Positions 46,345 to 56,262 are shown, numbered from the stretch's first letter. The stretch: DNA of 64,000 bases from Selaginella moellendorffii (GCF_000143415.4 NW_003314289.1:1058402-1122401), one strand, 5' to 3'. The notes: generated by a model from the sequence alone, not told the origin. Numbers and translations are program-made.

Positions 46345-46637
46345 TCAAACGTCACTTTCCAGGAAGGACTCGGGATTTGCCTGCTTGGCTTCCTTGTTAT
46401 AGAAGACGAAGGACTCGGGATTTGCCTGCTTCGCTTCCTTGTTATAGAAGAGGAAGGACTCGGGATTTGCCTGCTTCGCTTCATTGGTGTACATTACCTC
46501 TCCAGGCACTTGCTTTTCATTGTCCTTGAGTGTACGTAGTGCTGCAGCTGCCTGAAGTACATATATCATTCAGAAAGGTTAGAAGCAGAGATTGATCTCA
46601 CCGTGAAAAACAAGAAGACTGTAATGAGCCACGCCAT
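46345..46637 (-). CDS. Secreted 15-residue-repeat protein, unit 4 (2 repeats)
   Basis: Exon 1 is 46637-46602, the intron 46601-46552, and exon 2 is 46551-46345, giving only 80 residues. Signal peptide and lead are as in the other copies. Two full repeats (NPESFLFYNKEAKQA, NPESFVFYNKEAKQA) are followed by the tail NPESFLESDV. It shows the minimal architecture: signal, lead, repeats, acidic tail. Promoter and splice sites are intact. Confidence 0.63.
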
Positions 46638-46764
46638 GGTTTCTATCAAAATGTGGTGTTCTCAGAAGAAAAACTTAGCAGCGCGCTCACGGGAAGAGGC
46701 AACTAAGGCGGCGGCAGTGGTGGAGAAGGAGGAGCTGTTCCTGGAGCCAGACTCGATTCCATGT

Positions 46765-46774
46765 CCTTTTATAG
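46765..46774 (-). promoter_or_regulatory. TATA box of secreted-repeat gene, unit 4
   Basis: CTATAAAAGG on the minus strand, about 128 bases upstream of the ATG at 46637. Confidence 0.6.
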
Positions 46775-47007
46775 TAAAGCTCTACTTTAAACTTCGTATT
46801 CTTATTATCTTAATACATTAGAGCTTTGCAAAATATCAACGCTGTATAGTACGAGATCCTTGTCTCCTAGCATAAAGGATCCAGCAAGTTGTCAATGAAA
46901 ATTTAAGTTCGTCCTTATCTTTTATACATAGAAAAATACTGAACAAGTGGAACATCACACTAGCACAAGTTCATATGATAATTATAGACTTTGCAATTCC
47001 AGAACCC

Positions 47008-48014
47008 ATGGCGGACACTTTGTTGGTTCTCATGTTCCTGGCATTATGTGTGGTAAGCTTCACGAATTTCATGACTCTTTCGAATCAAATCCAACTGATT
47101 GTGCTCTCTGCCAGGGATACTTGGAGGGATTCCAACTTCCACGCTCCATTCGTGAGAGGCTATCGCCCCTTGACGACGCTTCAGCGCTGCACATCAAGCA
47201 GGAACTCCAAGCTTCCAGCAGGATATCACACGAGTCGTGCAAAGCCGCTGGTCTCTTGTGCGGTGATGAACATCACTCCCTTCGTCAGCTCTTTCACCAC
47301 CACCATGACCATCACGACAGGAGCGCCATGGAATCCTCCACTCGAGATCTCGCCCAGAGGACCTTCTTTCAGCTCAAGACGCTTGTTGGTGCCAAGAACA
47401 TACAGTTGCCACCGCCACTGCGCTGGGACAACTCCATCCCTGTGAGTAAATTCCTTCATCCGCTGCTAGAGCCTGTGCTTGCGTCCATGAATCTGTCCCA
47501 GCTCCTGTCCACCATGCACTTCTCGAGCCAGTCTCCATTCGCAGCGACGAGCAAGGATAGCCTGGAAATGTGCTCCTCCCACGGGGGGATCAAGCACGAG
47601 ATCAAGGCTTGTCACGTCTCGGCAAAGTCCATCCTGGATCAAGCCTCTTCGACCCTCCACAAGCTCGACTTGAAGTATGTGGCCAACACTCTGGAGTTTG
47701 ATCCGAACGAACCATTCCAGGTGGTAGAGACGAGGGTGGTGGCTGCAGATGGATCTCTGGCCTGTCACCCCATGACTTTCCCATTCGCCATCTTCATGTG
47801 CCACACAATACCGAACAGTCTCGTGTTGGAGGTGGATCTACTGAGAAGTTCTTCCAAGAACACGAAGCCTGCCATGGTGAAAGTTCCTGCGGTTTGCCAT
47901 ATGGATACCTCTGATTTCGCGCCTTCTCATATCTCTTTTAAGATTCTTAACACCAGGCCGGGCGAGGGAGAGGTTTGTCACTGGCTTCCTACTTCTCATC
48001 TCGTGTGGTATTAA
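47008..48014 (+). CDS. BURP-domain protein, unit 4
   Basis: Exon 1 is 47008-47052, the intron 47053-47114 (62 bases), and exon 2 is 47115-48014, giving 314 residues. All features of the family are present: signal peptide (residues 1 to about 17), His-rich patch near 76, BURP entry block near 100, CHX10CH at 232-245, CH276, CH303, Trp313. It differs from unit 1 by very few residues (for example LDLKY for LELKY). It lies beside the intact TBC and PPR genes of the same unit, so unit 4 is the only fully intact unit. Expected location: cell wall or apoplast. Confidence 0.88.
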
Positions 48015-48114
48015 GCTCCAAGCCTGAATGCTAGAGTGAATGTATAGTAAAGTTTGATCACAAGGAGAATAACGATTATGTGGCATTCCATGCCTCAAAC
48101 GTCTTTTAATGAGC

Positions 48115-48305
48115 CAGCTTGAGACTGAGGATCTTCTTCGCAGCGCAAGAAAGAAGACGTGATCGACTCCAAGCTGAGCGTCCACTAGATCTCTCATGAG
48201 GACCACAAAGGAGGGAGGGCCACAGTAATCCACATTTTTGTACGGGGCCGAGCTTGTGGGGCATCCGTGGACACCATAGTTTGGAGCCAGATTGTTATCC
48301 AAAGC
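48115..48305 (+). pseudogene. Fic gene fragment a, unit 4
   Basis: Long version like units 2 and 3, with TTTGGAGCCAGATTGTT near its end. Confidence 0.72.
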
Positions 48306-48467
48306 TCCTGGCTAATAGCATTACATTGTGATGCTTCCCAAAGAAAGAATTGGGATTTGGCTGCTTGGCATCCTTCCATATCGGAATAAAGCTTCAGGAT
48401 TTGGCTTCCTTGCCATACCAGAAGAAAGACTCAGGTTTTGGGAACGTAACTTTTTGATAAAAGAACC

Positions 48468-48713
48468 ATGGCTTGGTTCATTATAGTGCAATCTCATTCC
48501 TTGATTTCTAGCAACAACTTCAATGTACACCAAGAAAGCCTTAATATATTGTACACGTTTCTCAACTTTGCAGAACATCACCTTTTTAAAAGCTCAACAG
48601 GTTTCAACCTTGCAGGTCTCACCTTTGGAGAACTCAACTTTTCAGATCTCAACTTTGCAGGTCTCAACTTTGCAGGTCTCAACTTTTCAGATCTCAACTT
48701 TGCAGAATATTAA
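48468..48713 (+). CDS. Small open frame with pentapeptide-like repeats, unit 4
   Basis: The frame has 81 codons. The middle reads AGLTF, GELNF, SDLNF, AGLNF, AGLNF, SDLNF in succession. That is the pattern of pentapeptide-repeat proteins (A-[DN]-L-x-x type), which form right-handed beta helices. Six steps are too few to be sure. The N-terminus resembles the signal exon of the secreted-repeat gene (MAWFIIV). The minisatellite that encodes the steps runs on to about 48787. Confidence 0.3.
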   Translation: MAWFIIVQSHSLISSNNFNVHQESLNILYTFLNFAEHHLFKSSTGFNLAGLTFGELNFSDLNFAGLNFAGLNFSDLNFAEY

Positions 48714-48963
48714 CTTTTTAAAAGCTCAACAGACGTCAACCTTGCAGGTCTCAACTTTTCAGGTCTCAACTTTGCAGAATATTAACGCTGTAAATTAAGA
48801 GATCCTTGTCTTCTAGCATAAGCGCAACTAGTGTCATTCAATCATCCATGTGAAACACCACTTTCCAGCAAGTTTTCAATGACAATTTTGCAGACAAAGT
48901 TTAACAACGACGTCGACTCGTGCTCTACTTGTTTGGTATATTTCTACTTTAACTATAGACTTG

Positions 48964-49710
48964 GACTCACGGTGTTTGGTTCTCGTATTATGTGTATTAA
49001 GATTGACAACTCTTACAATCAAATCAAAACAATTGTTCACGAGATTCCAACTTCCACCCTGAATCCATGGGACCCTTACGACGTTTCAGCTCTGGCTACC
49101 AGGCAAGAAATCAAAGCTTCCGGCAGGATGTGACGTGAGTCGTGCAAAGCTGCCGGTCTATTGTGTGGTGATGAACATCACTCCCTTCATCAGCTCTTTC
49201 ACCAGCCAGATTCAGCGAAAGTGAATCATTTTTTGTACATTGGACCCAAACATTTTTCCACTTTGCACAACTCTGTGGGGATAATAGGTTTTTGCACATT
49301 TGAAGGTAAGAATGCACGCTTGAGAGAGTGATTTTAAAATTTGGACATTCTTCAAACCCTGAGTGCAACCATTTCTGAAAAATCCTAAAGAATATTCTCC
49401 CACTGACTTTCATTTTTCTTAACACAACCAAATGATGACGTCATTATTTCGCCTTTTTGATTCTGGACGAACGTTTGGTGCAAGGATAACCTGGCGATGT
49501 CCCAAGTCGCCGGGATCAAGCACCAGATCAAGTCTTATCACGTCTCCACAAAGTCCACTTCGACCCTTCCCAAGCTTGAGTTGGTGGAGACGAAGGTGGT
49601 GGCTGCATCGCCTGTCACCCCCTCACATCTCTTTTAAGATTCTAAACACCAGGCCCAGCGTGGTAGAGGTCTGTCACTGGCTTCCTACTTCTCATCTCGT
49701 GTGGTATTAA
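48964..49710 (+). pseudogene. Second BURP copy, dead, unit 4
   Basis: Same organisation as in the other units, but the piece between the first CH pair and CHMD-equivalent is also deleted (a jump at about 49620). It ends at 49710. Confidence 0.72.
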
Positions 49711-50087
49711 GCTCCAAGCCTGCCAGGAAATGGAATGCATGATCGAAGCAACTACATAAAATTACCTTGAGTGGTAATCCCTTGTGAGTGTGAGATCGAT
49801 CACAAGGAAAATAAAGACGTTTATCGTTGTTCGTTTATCTCTTTGGATAGTTCCAACGCTAATCGAAAATAGATTGTGGAATAGAGTTCTCTTAGAGAGC
49901 GGCTACAAGGCAAACAAGGATAAACTTCTTCCGAGGTATAAATGCTTGCGAGAACCAGTCGACACCCCGTAACAGAATTAGATACGAGATTTGCCCCGAC
50001 CTTTGTTTCTGTCAAAGTTTCATTTCACTTATTTTAGATACTTGTTACTATGTGTTCGATTTCTTCACCTGTGGAAAGAAAAAAAGA

Positions 50088-51931
50088 TCAAACAAAGAGA
50101 AAGAAGTGAACATTCAGTACCTTCTTCAGGTATAACTTATGGAACTTGAGCGCTTTTTGGCACGCTCGGTATGCGTCTATCTTGCCGCTCATATCGTTCA
50201 GAGCCTGCGACGTATATTGTTACCAGGGAAAATGAGGAAAAAAGGAAAGCATTAAACTGTTCCTCACCCTCACGACTTCGTCCAGGCCTTGAATTCTCTT
50301 TATAAACTTGGATCGTAGCAGCACCAAGATCCCGGCTACAAAGAAAACTGCCAGGGACGGATGCTCGTTGAGGGCTCTTGGCGATCCATACTTAATGTTC
50401 CGCTTTGCAAATCTACCTCCAGCTCTATAGTCCGGCTGTACGTTGTCAATGTGACCATCCGGGGACTCCATGTAGAGAATTTGAAGGTCGGGATGGTACT
50501 CGAAAGCCCACATCATCTACAAAGAAAGAAAAGCTCGCGTGAGCGAAAGAACATAAACATTTCACAACGGTTGGACTTACCTCCCAGAGGCTGAGCGTAT
50601 CAACGAACGAAAACTCCCGGCGAAAGTTAACCATGAGCATTCGAAACGCAAAAATATAGTTGCTCCCTCCAAGTGCCTCTACAGAAAAAGGTCGGCAAAG
50701 ACCTTCATCTTCGAAATCCTCACCTAGAGTTCTATGAAGCTTTGGATCGATTACTCGCATGGCAGCTGCGAGGAAGGAGAGCTCCTTCTGAACCCCCATC
50801 ATCTTATTCGTGCACCTGAAATTTTCCCGCTTGCCAACATCAAACGTGATAAACTTCAATGAACGGTACTAAGCGATATAAAATCTTGAGAAGCGCTTTG
50901 CAGAAAACGTACCACTCGACGCATCAGGCACTTGAAGCACCAAAAGGCGTCAGCCTCGTCCGGGAAAAGGAGCACCATCGGCGAGCAAAGATCGCTCATA
51001 CCTTGACAGTAGCCAACCTCCTCGTCGATCCAAGCGTATACTGCCAGGATGTCCCAGAGCTTTCCCAAGTTCTTGGGATCCTCGTAAAACTCTAAAACTC
51101 TATCCGTGCGAACTACATCCAGTCCTGCAAAGCGAAAGTGAGCACGCGAAACAGAAAAATAATCATACCAATCTGGTGGAGGAGAACTTTCCACTGGACA
51201 ATCTTTGCGCTCGGCGATGGATCCAGCACTCCATTTATTGTCTGCTCTTCAATGGATTCTGCTAATACTTGGACAGAAAGTGAAAAGCCCGAAGCAAACA
51301 AAGAAGTAACCACCTGGATTATTCTCCTCCATGGAAACTCCGTCGGCATTCATTCGCGGCGATATCACAACTTCGCCACTTCCAACGGCCGCATCCATTC
51401 TCTTACACTCGGCCTTGAGCTTCAAGTATTTGTCACTGTAAAAACCAACGCGGTTTCTCTCGCAGATCAAATCCAATCGATAAAACAAGCCAAAGTATCT
51501 ACCGTCGCGATTGACGAAGCTCTTCCCTTTCGGCAGCATTGCTGCCGGGGGAGTAAACACCCAAAAGAAACTCCCAGACGTGAGCGCGAATCTCCGACGC
51601 AACGCCCTACAGGAAAGAAGAAGAGATTTCGCTACTGGAAATGCAGCACAAGATTTACCCCTCTTTCGATGTGCCGAAGAACTCGCTTCACATTGAGCCG
51701 CCCTTGCGCGTCAAACGCAGCCCGCCATTTCTCCGCCGAGAGCTTCCTCCGCCTCCGCCTCTAAATCGGTCAAACCACACAGATCGACACAAATCCAGCC
51801 GAGAATCCGTCACAAACCGGCGCGGAGCTCGTCGCCACATCCTGACACTCGCTCCGGACCCTGTAAATCTCGGAATCATCCTCCATAGAGAAGCCTTGCC
51901 TCTGCTCGCTCGTGCAGGCCAGCAGCGGCAT
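50088..51931 (-). CDS. TBC-domain Rab GTPase-activating protein, intact, unit 4
   Basis: TBC proteins switch off Rab GTPases in membrane traffic. I place ten exons: 51931-51818, 51760-51659, 51606-51503, 51435-51314, 51258-51169, 51124-50913, 50829-50724, 50678-50581, 50516-50268 and 50204-50088. They sum to 1314 bases in one frame, 437 residues. The first intron (GTTTGT donor) is the least certain, and MEDDSEIY at 51886 is an alternative start. The N-terminal part resembles plant TBC proteins (KLSAEKWRAAFD, then HVWEFLLGVYSP). The catalytic pair is present: the arginine finger in DVVRTDR (Arg183) and the glutamine finger in YCQGM (Gln218). It ends LKKVLNVHFFLFV. Introns are about 50-70 bases. 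It is head-to-head with the PPR gene. Of the four copies only this one is fully open. Confidence 0.82.
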
Positions 51932-52107
51932 CCTGCGCCTCACGGATCGCGCAGATCGACAGCCCGGCGCCTCCGCATTGCGTCGCGGAGCTCTACTAGA
52001 ACCCTAAACTCTCGTTAAGTAATCGTACGAATATGCTCCATTCCTTGCTCCGGTTCGAATCGCGTAGCTAACGTTTAAGTTTTATTCCACATTGTAACTA
52101 TGTTGCC
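51932..52107. promoter_or_regulatory. Shared promoter region of TBC and PPR genes, unit 4
   Basis: About 176 bases separate the two start codons. Unit 2 has an equivalent (33207-33363). In units 1 and 3 this region was lost together with the first TBC exons. No clear TATA box is seen. Confidence 0.45.
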
Positions 52108-53772
52108 ATGGACAAAGCCCAGTGCGTGGAGCTCATTCGATCGTGCAAAAGCCTTCCAATGGCCCAGGAGATCCACAAACGCATCCAGGCGAATCCACCA
52201 CTCTCACCACACGAGAGCCTCTTTGTCTCCAACAATCTCCTCGCACTGTTTAACCAGTTTGGCAGCCTCGCAAATGCCCGAAGCGTCTTTGATCGCATCG
52301 AGAACAAGGATGTTTTCTCGCTGGTTCTTATGATCTGTGGCTACTCTCGCAGCGGGCAAGTTTCCAATGCAAAAGCCATCTTTGATTCCATACCCGAGAA
52401 GAATCTTACAAGCTGGAACACTATGGTGGCAGCATATGCCAAGAATGGGTATCTGGACGAGGCAGAAGTTTTGTTTCAAGAGATGCCATTTCATGATGCC
52501 GTGTCATGCAACACGCTCATAGCTGCACACTCGCAAAGAGGGCATTTGGATACTGCAAAGGGGATCTTTGATGACATGCTTTTTAAAACTCTACCATGCT
52601 GGAATGCCATGCTGTTTGCATATGCCACAGGTCGGGATCTTGTACAAGCAAGACAGACATTTCACTCAATGCCTGCTCGAAATCTGATCTCTTGGACATC
52701 ATTCTTAAACGCACTAATCATGGAGGAAGATCTTCAAATGACTAGAAAGTGTTTTAACGAAATGCCCTGCTGGAATCTGTTTGCCTGTAACTCAGTACTT
52801 TCCGCATATGCCCGAAAGGGAAATCTTCTCGAAGCCACGCTAACCTTTGACACAATGCTCGAGAGGGATATAATCACTTACACAAACATGCTGGAAGCTT
52901 TCATCCACAACGGTTGCCTCTTTGAAGCCACCAATTTGTTCTCGCGGATGCCACAGCGGGATCTCGTGGCCTACACCGTAATGCAATCGGCCTACGCTCA
53001 AAACGGCGAGCTCGAGAGAGCCGAGGCCATCTTCAACTCCATGCCGCAGCGTGATCTCGTCTCTTGGAACGCCATGATCGGGGCTTACTCCCAACACGGC
53101 CGAGTCGAGCAAGCAAAGTTTCTCTTTGATTCCATGGCCGAGAGAAACTTGGTCTCCTGGACCTCAATGCTCACGGCTTACACAATAAGTGGCTACTTCT
53201 CGCAAGCAAAGCTCGTCTTTCTCGACATGTCCGAGCAAAACTCCGTCTCGTGGAATGCAATCCTTTGCATGTATGCTCAGCACGGCCATTTGAGCTCCGC
53301 AAGGAAGATTTTCAATGCCATGCCCGAGCAAGGAGTGGTATCATGGAGCGCCATGCTCGCTGCCCACGTAAGAAACTTGTCCTCTTCCCGTGCTCTCGAG
53401 CTCTTTGACGAGATGAAAGCTTTGCATTGTCCCGATGAAGCTTGCTTCTTCTCGGCTATGGTTTCGTTTGGGCAGCAAGGCTGCATCTCCAGAGCCAAGT
53501 CTTGCTTTGGTTCCATGGTGGCCGACTATGAAGTGGCGCCATCAAAGCAGCACTACTGTTGCATGGTGGATTTGCTCGTTCGATCTGGGAGAAGTTTGGA
53601 GGCCGAGGAACTTGTGTTGGCCATGCCTTTTGAGCCCAGTAACTTGGAATGGTCGTGCTTGCTGCGTGAAAGAAACTCCAGCTCGATGTTAATCACCAGA
53701 GGCAAGCATGCTTTAAGATCAAGTTCCTCGGATGGAGCGGTATACGTGCTGCTTGCCAATGCATTAACTTGA
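52108..53772 (+). CDS. PPR protein, PLS/S-repeat type, intact, unit 4
   Basis: PPR proteins bind organelle RNA one base per repeat. This intronless gene encodes 554 residues. After a start resembling typical plant PPR N-termini (LIRSCKSLPMAQEIHKRI), at least eleven tandem repeats of about 31 residues follow. They have the S-type form (for example VSWNAMIGAYSQHGRVEQAK followed by FLFDSMAERNL). A P/L-like pair comes next, and an incomplete E-type end (LEWSCLL, then YVLLANALT). There is no DYW deaminase domain and no clear presequence. An RNA editing or processing role in chloroplast or mitochondrion is inference. The three other copies are broken, so this is the only likely functional one. Confidence 0.88.
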   Translation: MDKAQCVELIRSCKSLPMAQEIHKRIQANPPLSPHESLFVSNNLLALFNQFGSLANARSVFDRIENKDVFSLVLMICGYSRSGQVSNAKAIFDSIPEKNLTSWNTMVAAYAKNGYLDEAEVLFQEMPFHDAVSCNTLIAAHSQRGHLDTAKGIFDDMLFKTLPCWNAMLFAYATGRDLVQARQTFHSMPARNLISWTSFLNALIMEEDLQMTRKCFNEMPCWNLFACNSVLSAYARKGNLLEATLTFDTMLERDIITYTNMLEAFIHNGCLFEATNLFSRMPQRDLVAYTVMQSAYAQNGELERAEAIFNSMPQRDLVSWNAMIGAYSQHGRVEQAKFLFDSMAERNLVSWTSMLTAYTISGYFSQAKLVFLDMSEQNSVSWNAILCMYAQHGHLSSARKIFNAMPEQGVVSWSAMLAAHVRNLSSSRALELFDEMKALHCPDEACFFSAMVSFGQQGCISRAKSCFGSMVADYEVAPSKQHYCCMVDLLVRSGRSLEAEELVLAMPFEPSNLEWSCLLRERNSSSMLITRGKHALRSSSSDGAVYVLLANALT

Positions 53773-53879
53773 AAGCTAAATATGAAACCTGTAGATTAAA
53801 AAGATGGCTCATTTCAAGGGCTTTATTTCACAATGGCACTTGAGTAAGTTCTGGTTTTGCTGCCTCTATGTCTCCTTCA

Positions 53880-55150
53880 GTTTGGGTTGCCACACAGATA
53901 GTCGATTGGCTTCCTGGTCAGCCCATGGTCAACCTTAATCAGTATGCTGGAAGAGGGCTGTGGTCTCTTCTACTGGTTCTATGAGGCCGAATGTTCTCCG
54001 CTTGCTCTTGCTCAATGGAGGAAGATAAACACATCTAATAGCACCTTTATACAAAAAGGTGCAACGATAGTTAAAGAAGCTAGTTATTAATATTAGTGCT
54101 TCCAATAGAGACAACGATTTTTACATGGGAAAGCTATGCAGGTTTCTTTCCTTATGAAGTTGTCAAATTTGGTTGATTATTCATTCTGTAGGTCTTTATA
54201 TTCCAACTTTTGGCACTGGAGATTTTGGCTAAAACCAAGCACCTATATCAACCTTAAGGGAATTGCTGTAAGTGCCAAATGATAGTTATCAACTTCTTTT
54301 ATAATTGTTTTTGGGCTGTATAGATTGGAAATGTGTGGACTCATTCAACAAATTGATGGTCCTAGCATGTATGAGTTTTAATATACCCATTCAGTGATCT
54401 CGGAGGAAACATAGAAGGCCATGGATTGTCACGACACGAAATCTTATGATAATGTAGAACAAAGTGTTGATTCGAGCAAGGAAATATAAATCTATACAAC
54501 ATTTTGGAGGACAATCTCCAGGACTGTGTCAAAAGCTCACATCAGTTCACTCTGAACAAGGTATGCAAAACCAGACTGAAAATTTTCCTACATTTTTACA
54601 TTTAAGGTCACAACAGTTGCATCAAAATAAGATTGGTTTTGGGGAGAACTTTCAGTGCACAGACCCCATTGATTTCTACCTTAACAGGGAGGCTGTAAAA
54701 ATTGCCCTTCACACCTGCCACCCAAAATGGTGGTTGAGCTGCGCCAAGTAAGTCTTTATGTCAATCTTGCCTTTTGCTTTGGTACTAAAGTTTAGATTTG
54801 TTTATATAGTATTCCATATAGTCAAAAGGACGTTGCAGCATAGATGCTGCCGCTATAAGAAGCTGCTCATGAGCCACCTGAAAATCTAGAACTTTAGGCA
54901 AGAGAGTCATTTCATCTCTTTCAAACTTTCTATAATTAATTGAACTTTTGTTGTTGAGCAGTGGAGATATGGATAGTGTTGTCCCAACTTCCAGGACCAA
55001 AGCATAGCTGAAAGCTCTCAATCTCTCAGTGACAGTTTCATGGAGTGTTTCTATACGATAATTTTTTAAAAGGCCTTTTTTTGTAAATATTTCTAGGTGG
55101 GAGGATCGCTATCGTACGTGGGGCTGGGCATATGATACCTGTAAGTCAAC
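53880..55150 (+). pseudogene. Serine carboxypeptidase-like (S10) relic
   Basis: Pieces of a plant serine carboxypeptidase follow in natural order on the plus strand. IVDWLPGQPMVNLNQYAG lies at about 53898-53950, GLFYWFYEAE at about 53958-53988, and SPLALAQW at about 53997-54020. LALEILAKTK lies at about 54212-54240, CTDPIDFYLNREAVKIALHT at about 54658-54718, SGDMDSVVPTSRTK at about 54958-55000 (catalytic Asp region), and GGSLSYVRGAGHMIP at about 55098-55140 (catalytic His region). The nucleophile serine segment (GESYAGHY type) is not found and the frame shifts often. This is a decayed or heavily intron-broken gene. Its first part equals the fragments in units 1-3. Confidence 0.68.
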
Positions 55151-55645
55151 CCTAATGAGGACTTGACTTATTCAAGGCCTTCATTGCTGGAAGTTTACTC
55201 ATATTCTATCTAAAATATAAATGAAAGATTTATTATTTAAATTGAATATAATTTTTTCAATATTTTATTGACATTGTGTTCAAAGTGTTTGGGAGGCTTA
55301 AGGTCTAGATTATCTTTGTATAGTCCGTCAAAACATCTTTTGTATAAGCTCATATTAAACATGTATACATGTACACAAACTTATCCTTTGAAATGTATAC
55401 ATTCTATAAGCATAAGGCCTATTAAATCATATATATAATAAATAGCTTCTGGAAATAGGTAGGACAACATGCTTGTTTATTTTAAATTGCTCAGTTGGGT
55501 GCCAAATGATTTAAAACATGTACAAATAATAATAAAACATTTAGAAAATTATACTACAATTTAAAATTGTCTTTTAAAGCCTTTAATTGTATCATTAAAA
55601 ATTTCCATCTGATTATTTATTTTAGTATTTTATTTTATTAATATA
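55151..55645. other. AT-rich stretch without a gene
   Basis: I see no coding sequence or repeat structure in this stretch. Confidence 0.4.
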
Positions 55646-55651
55646 TTCAAG

Positions 55652-56228
55652 TCATACCAAATCAGTTCTTGAAGAAGGTGGAGGGCAAAAGAATAAAGAC
55701 CCAAAATGATTTTTTACCAGAAAGTTCAAATTTATAAATGATGTCTTAGGATAGTGTTTTGGAGTTGGACAGCTTGCATATAAAATAGAACCAATTAATG
55801 TAATGGAGTTTATTTCACATGATATGGTGAAATCAGCTCCTCTATTTAACCTTCCATCAATATTTGATATACCATTTGAAAGATCAAGCATAACAATGCC
55901 AAATCCTCCATCCCCAGTTTTTGTAGTAGCAACGAGCATAACAATTTTAACATTTTTATATACCCTTAAAAATATATTTGAGGAACTTGCTTCAAATCTA
56001 CCACAAACATCCTGTAAAACAAAAAAAACATTATGACAACAATAAAAATAAAAGTCCTACATGTGGAATTTGTTCTACAGAAATAGTATCTGTAATATTC
56101 ATCCATAATTTAGTCCTATTAGTACCAACAATCTTATCCATAGATTCACTTGAATTAAATCCATAAGTACTAAAACAAGCTATAAGTATTATTAGCAGTA
56201 GCAAACATATATTTGTGATATGTGCCAT
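55652..56228 (-). CDS. Small predicted secreted protein with four cysteines
   Basis: I do not recognise the family. Exon 1 is 56228-56061 (56 codons), followed by a 49-base intron (GTAGGA donor, TTTACAG acceptor). Exon 2 is 56011-55652, and the frame closes cleanly at 175 residues. The N-terminus is a strong signal peptide (MAHITNICLLLLIILIACFS). The mature part has Asn-x-Ser/Thr sites (NSS, NRT, NIT) and four cysteines (in DVCG, ISCE, ASCP and FFCPP), which could form two disulfides. A TATATATAG box lies at about 56253-56262 on the minus strand, very close to the ATG. The surrounding sequence is AT-rich repeat territory, so it could be a young or decaying gene. Confidence 0.45.
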
Positions 56229-56262
56229 ACCTTTCCCATTAATACTTCTCGCTATATATAAA

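Larger units (their letters stand above)
14720..54085. repeat. Tandem array of about 9-10 kb units (one partial, four full-size)
   Basis: The same gene and relic order recurs four times, with BURP start codons at 18720, 28098, 37994 and 47008 (spacings 9378, 9896 and 9014). The word GTTCAATGAGACAAAGTTTA or a close variant recurs at about 16810, 25576, 35901 and 45127 and can serve as a unit border. A truncated unit 0 (14720-16500) has only the BURP copy, a Fic fragment and the unit tail. Coding parts are almost identical between units. The differences are mostly small deletions, a few point changes and minisatellite length. Confidence 0.95.
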
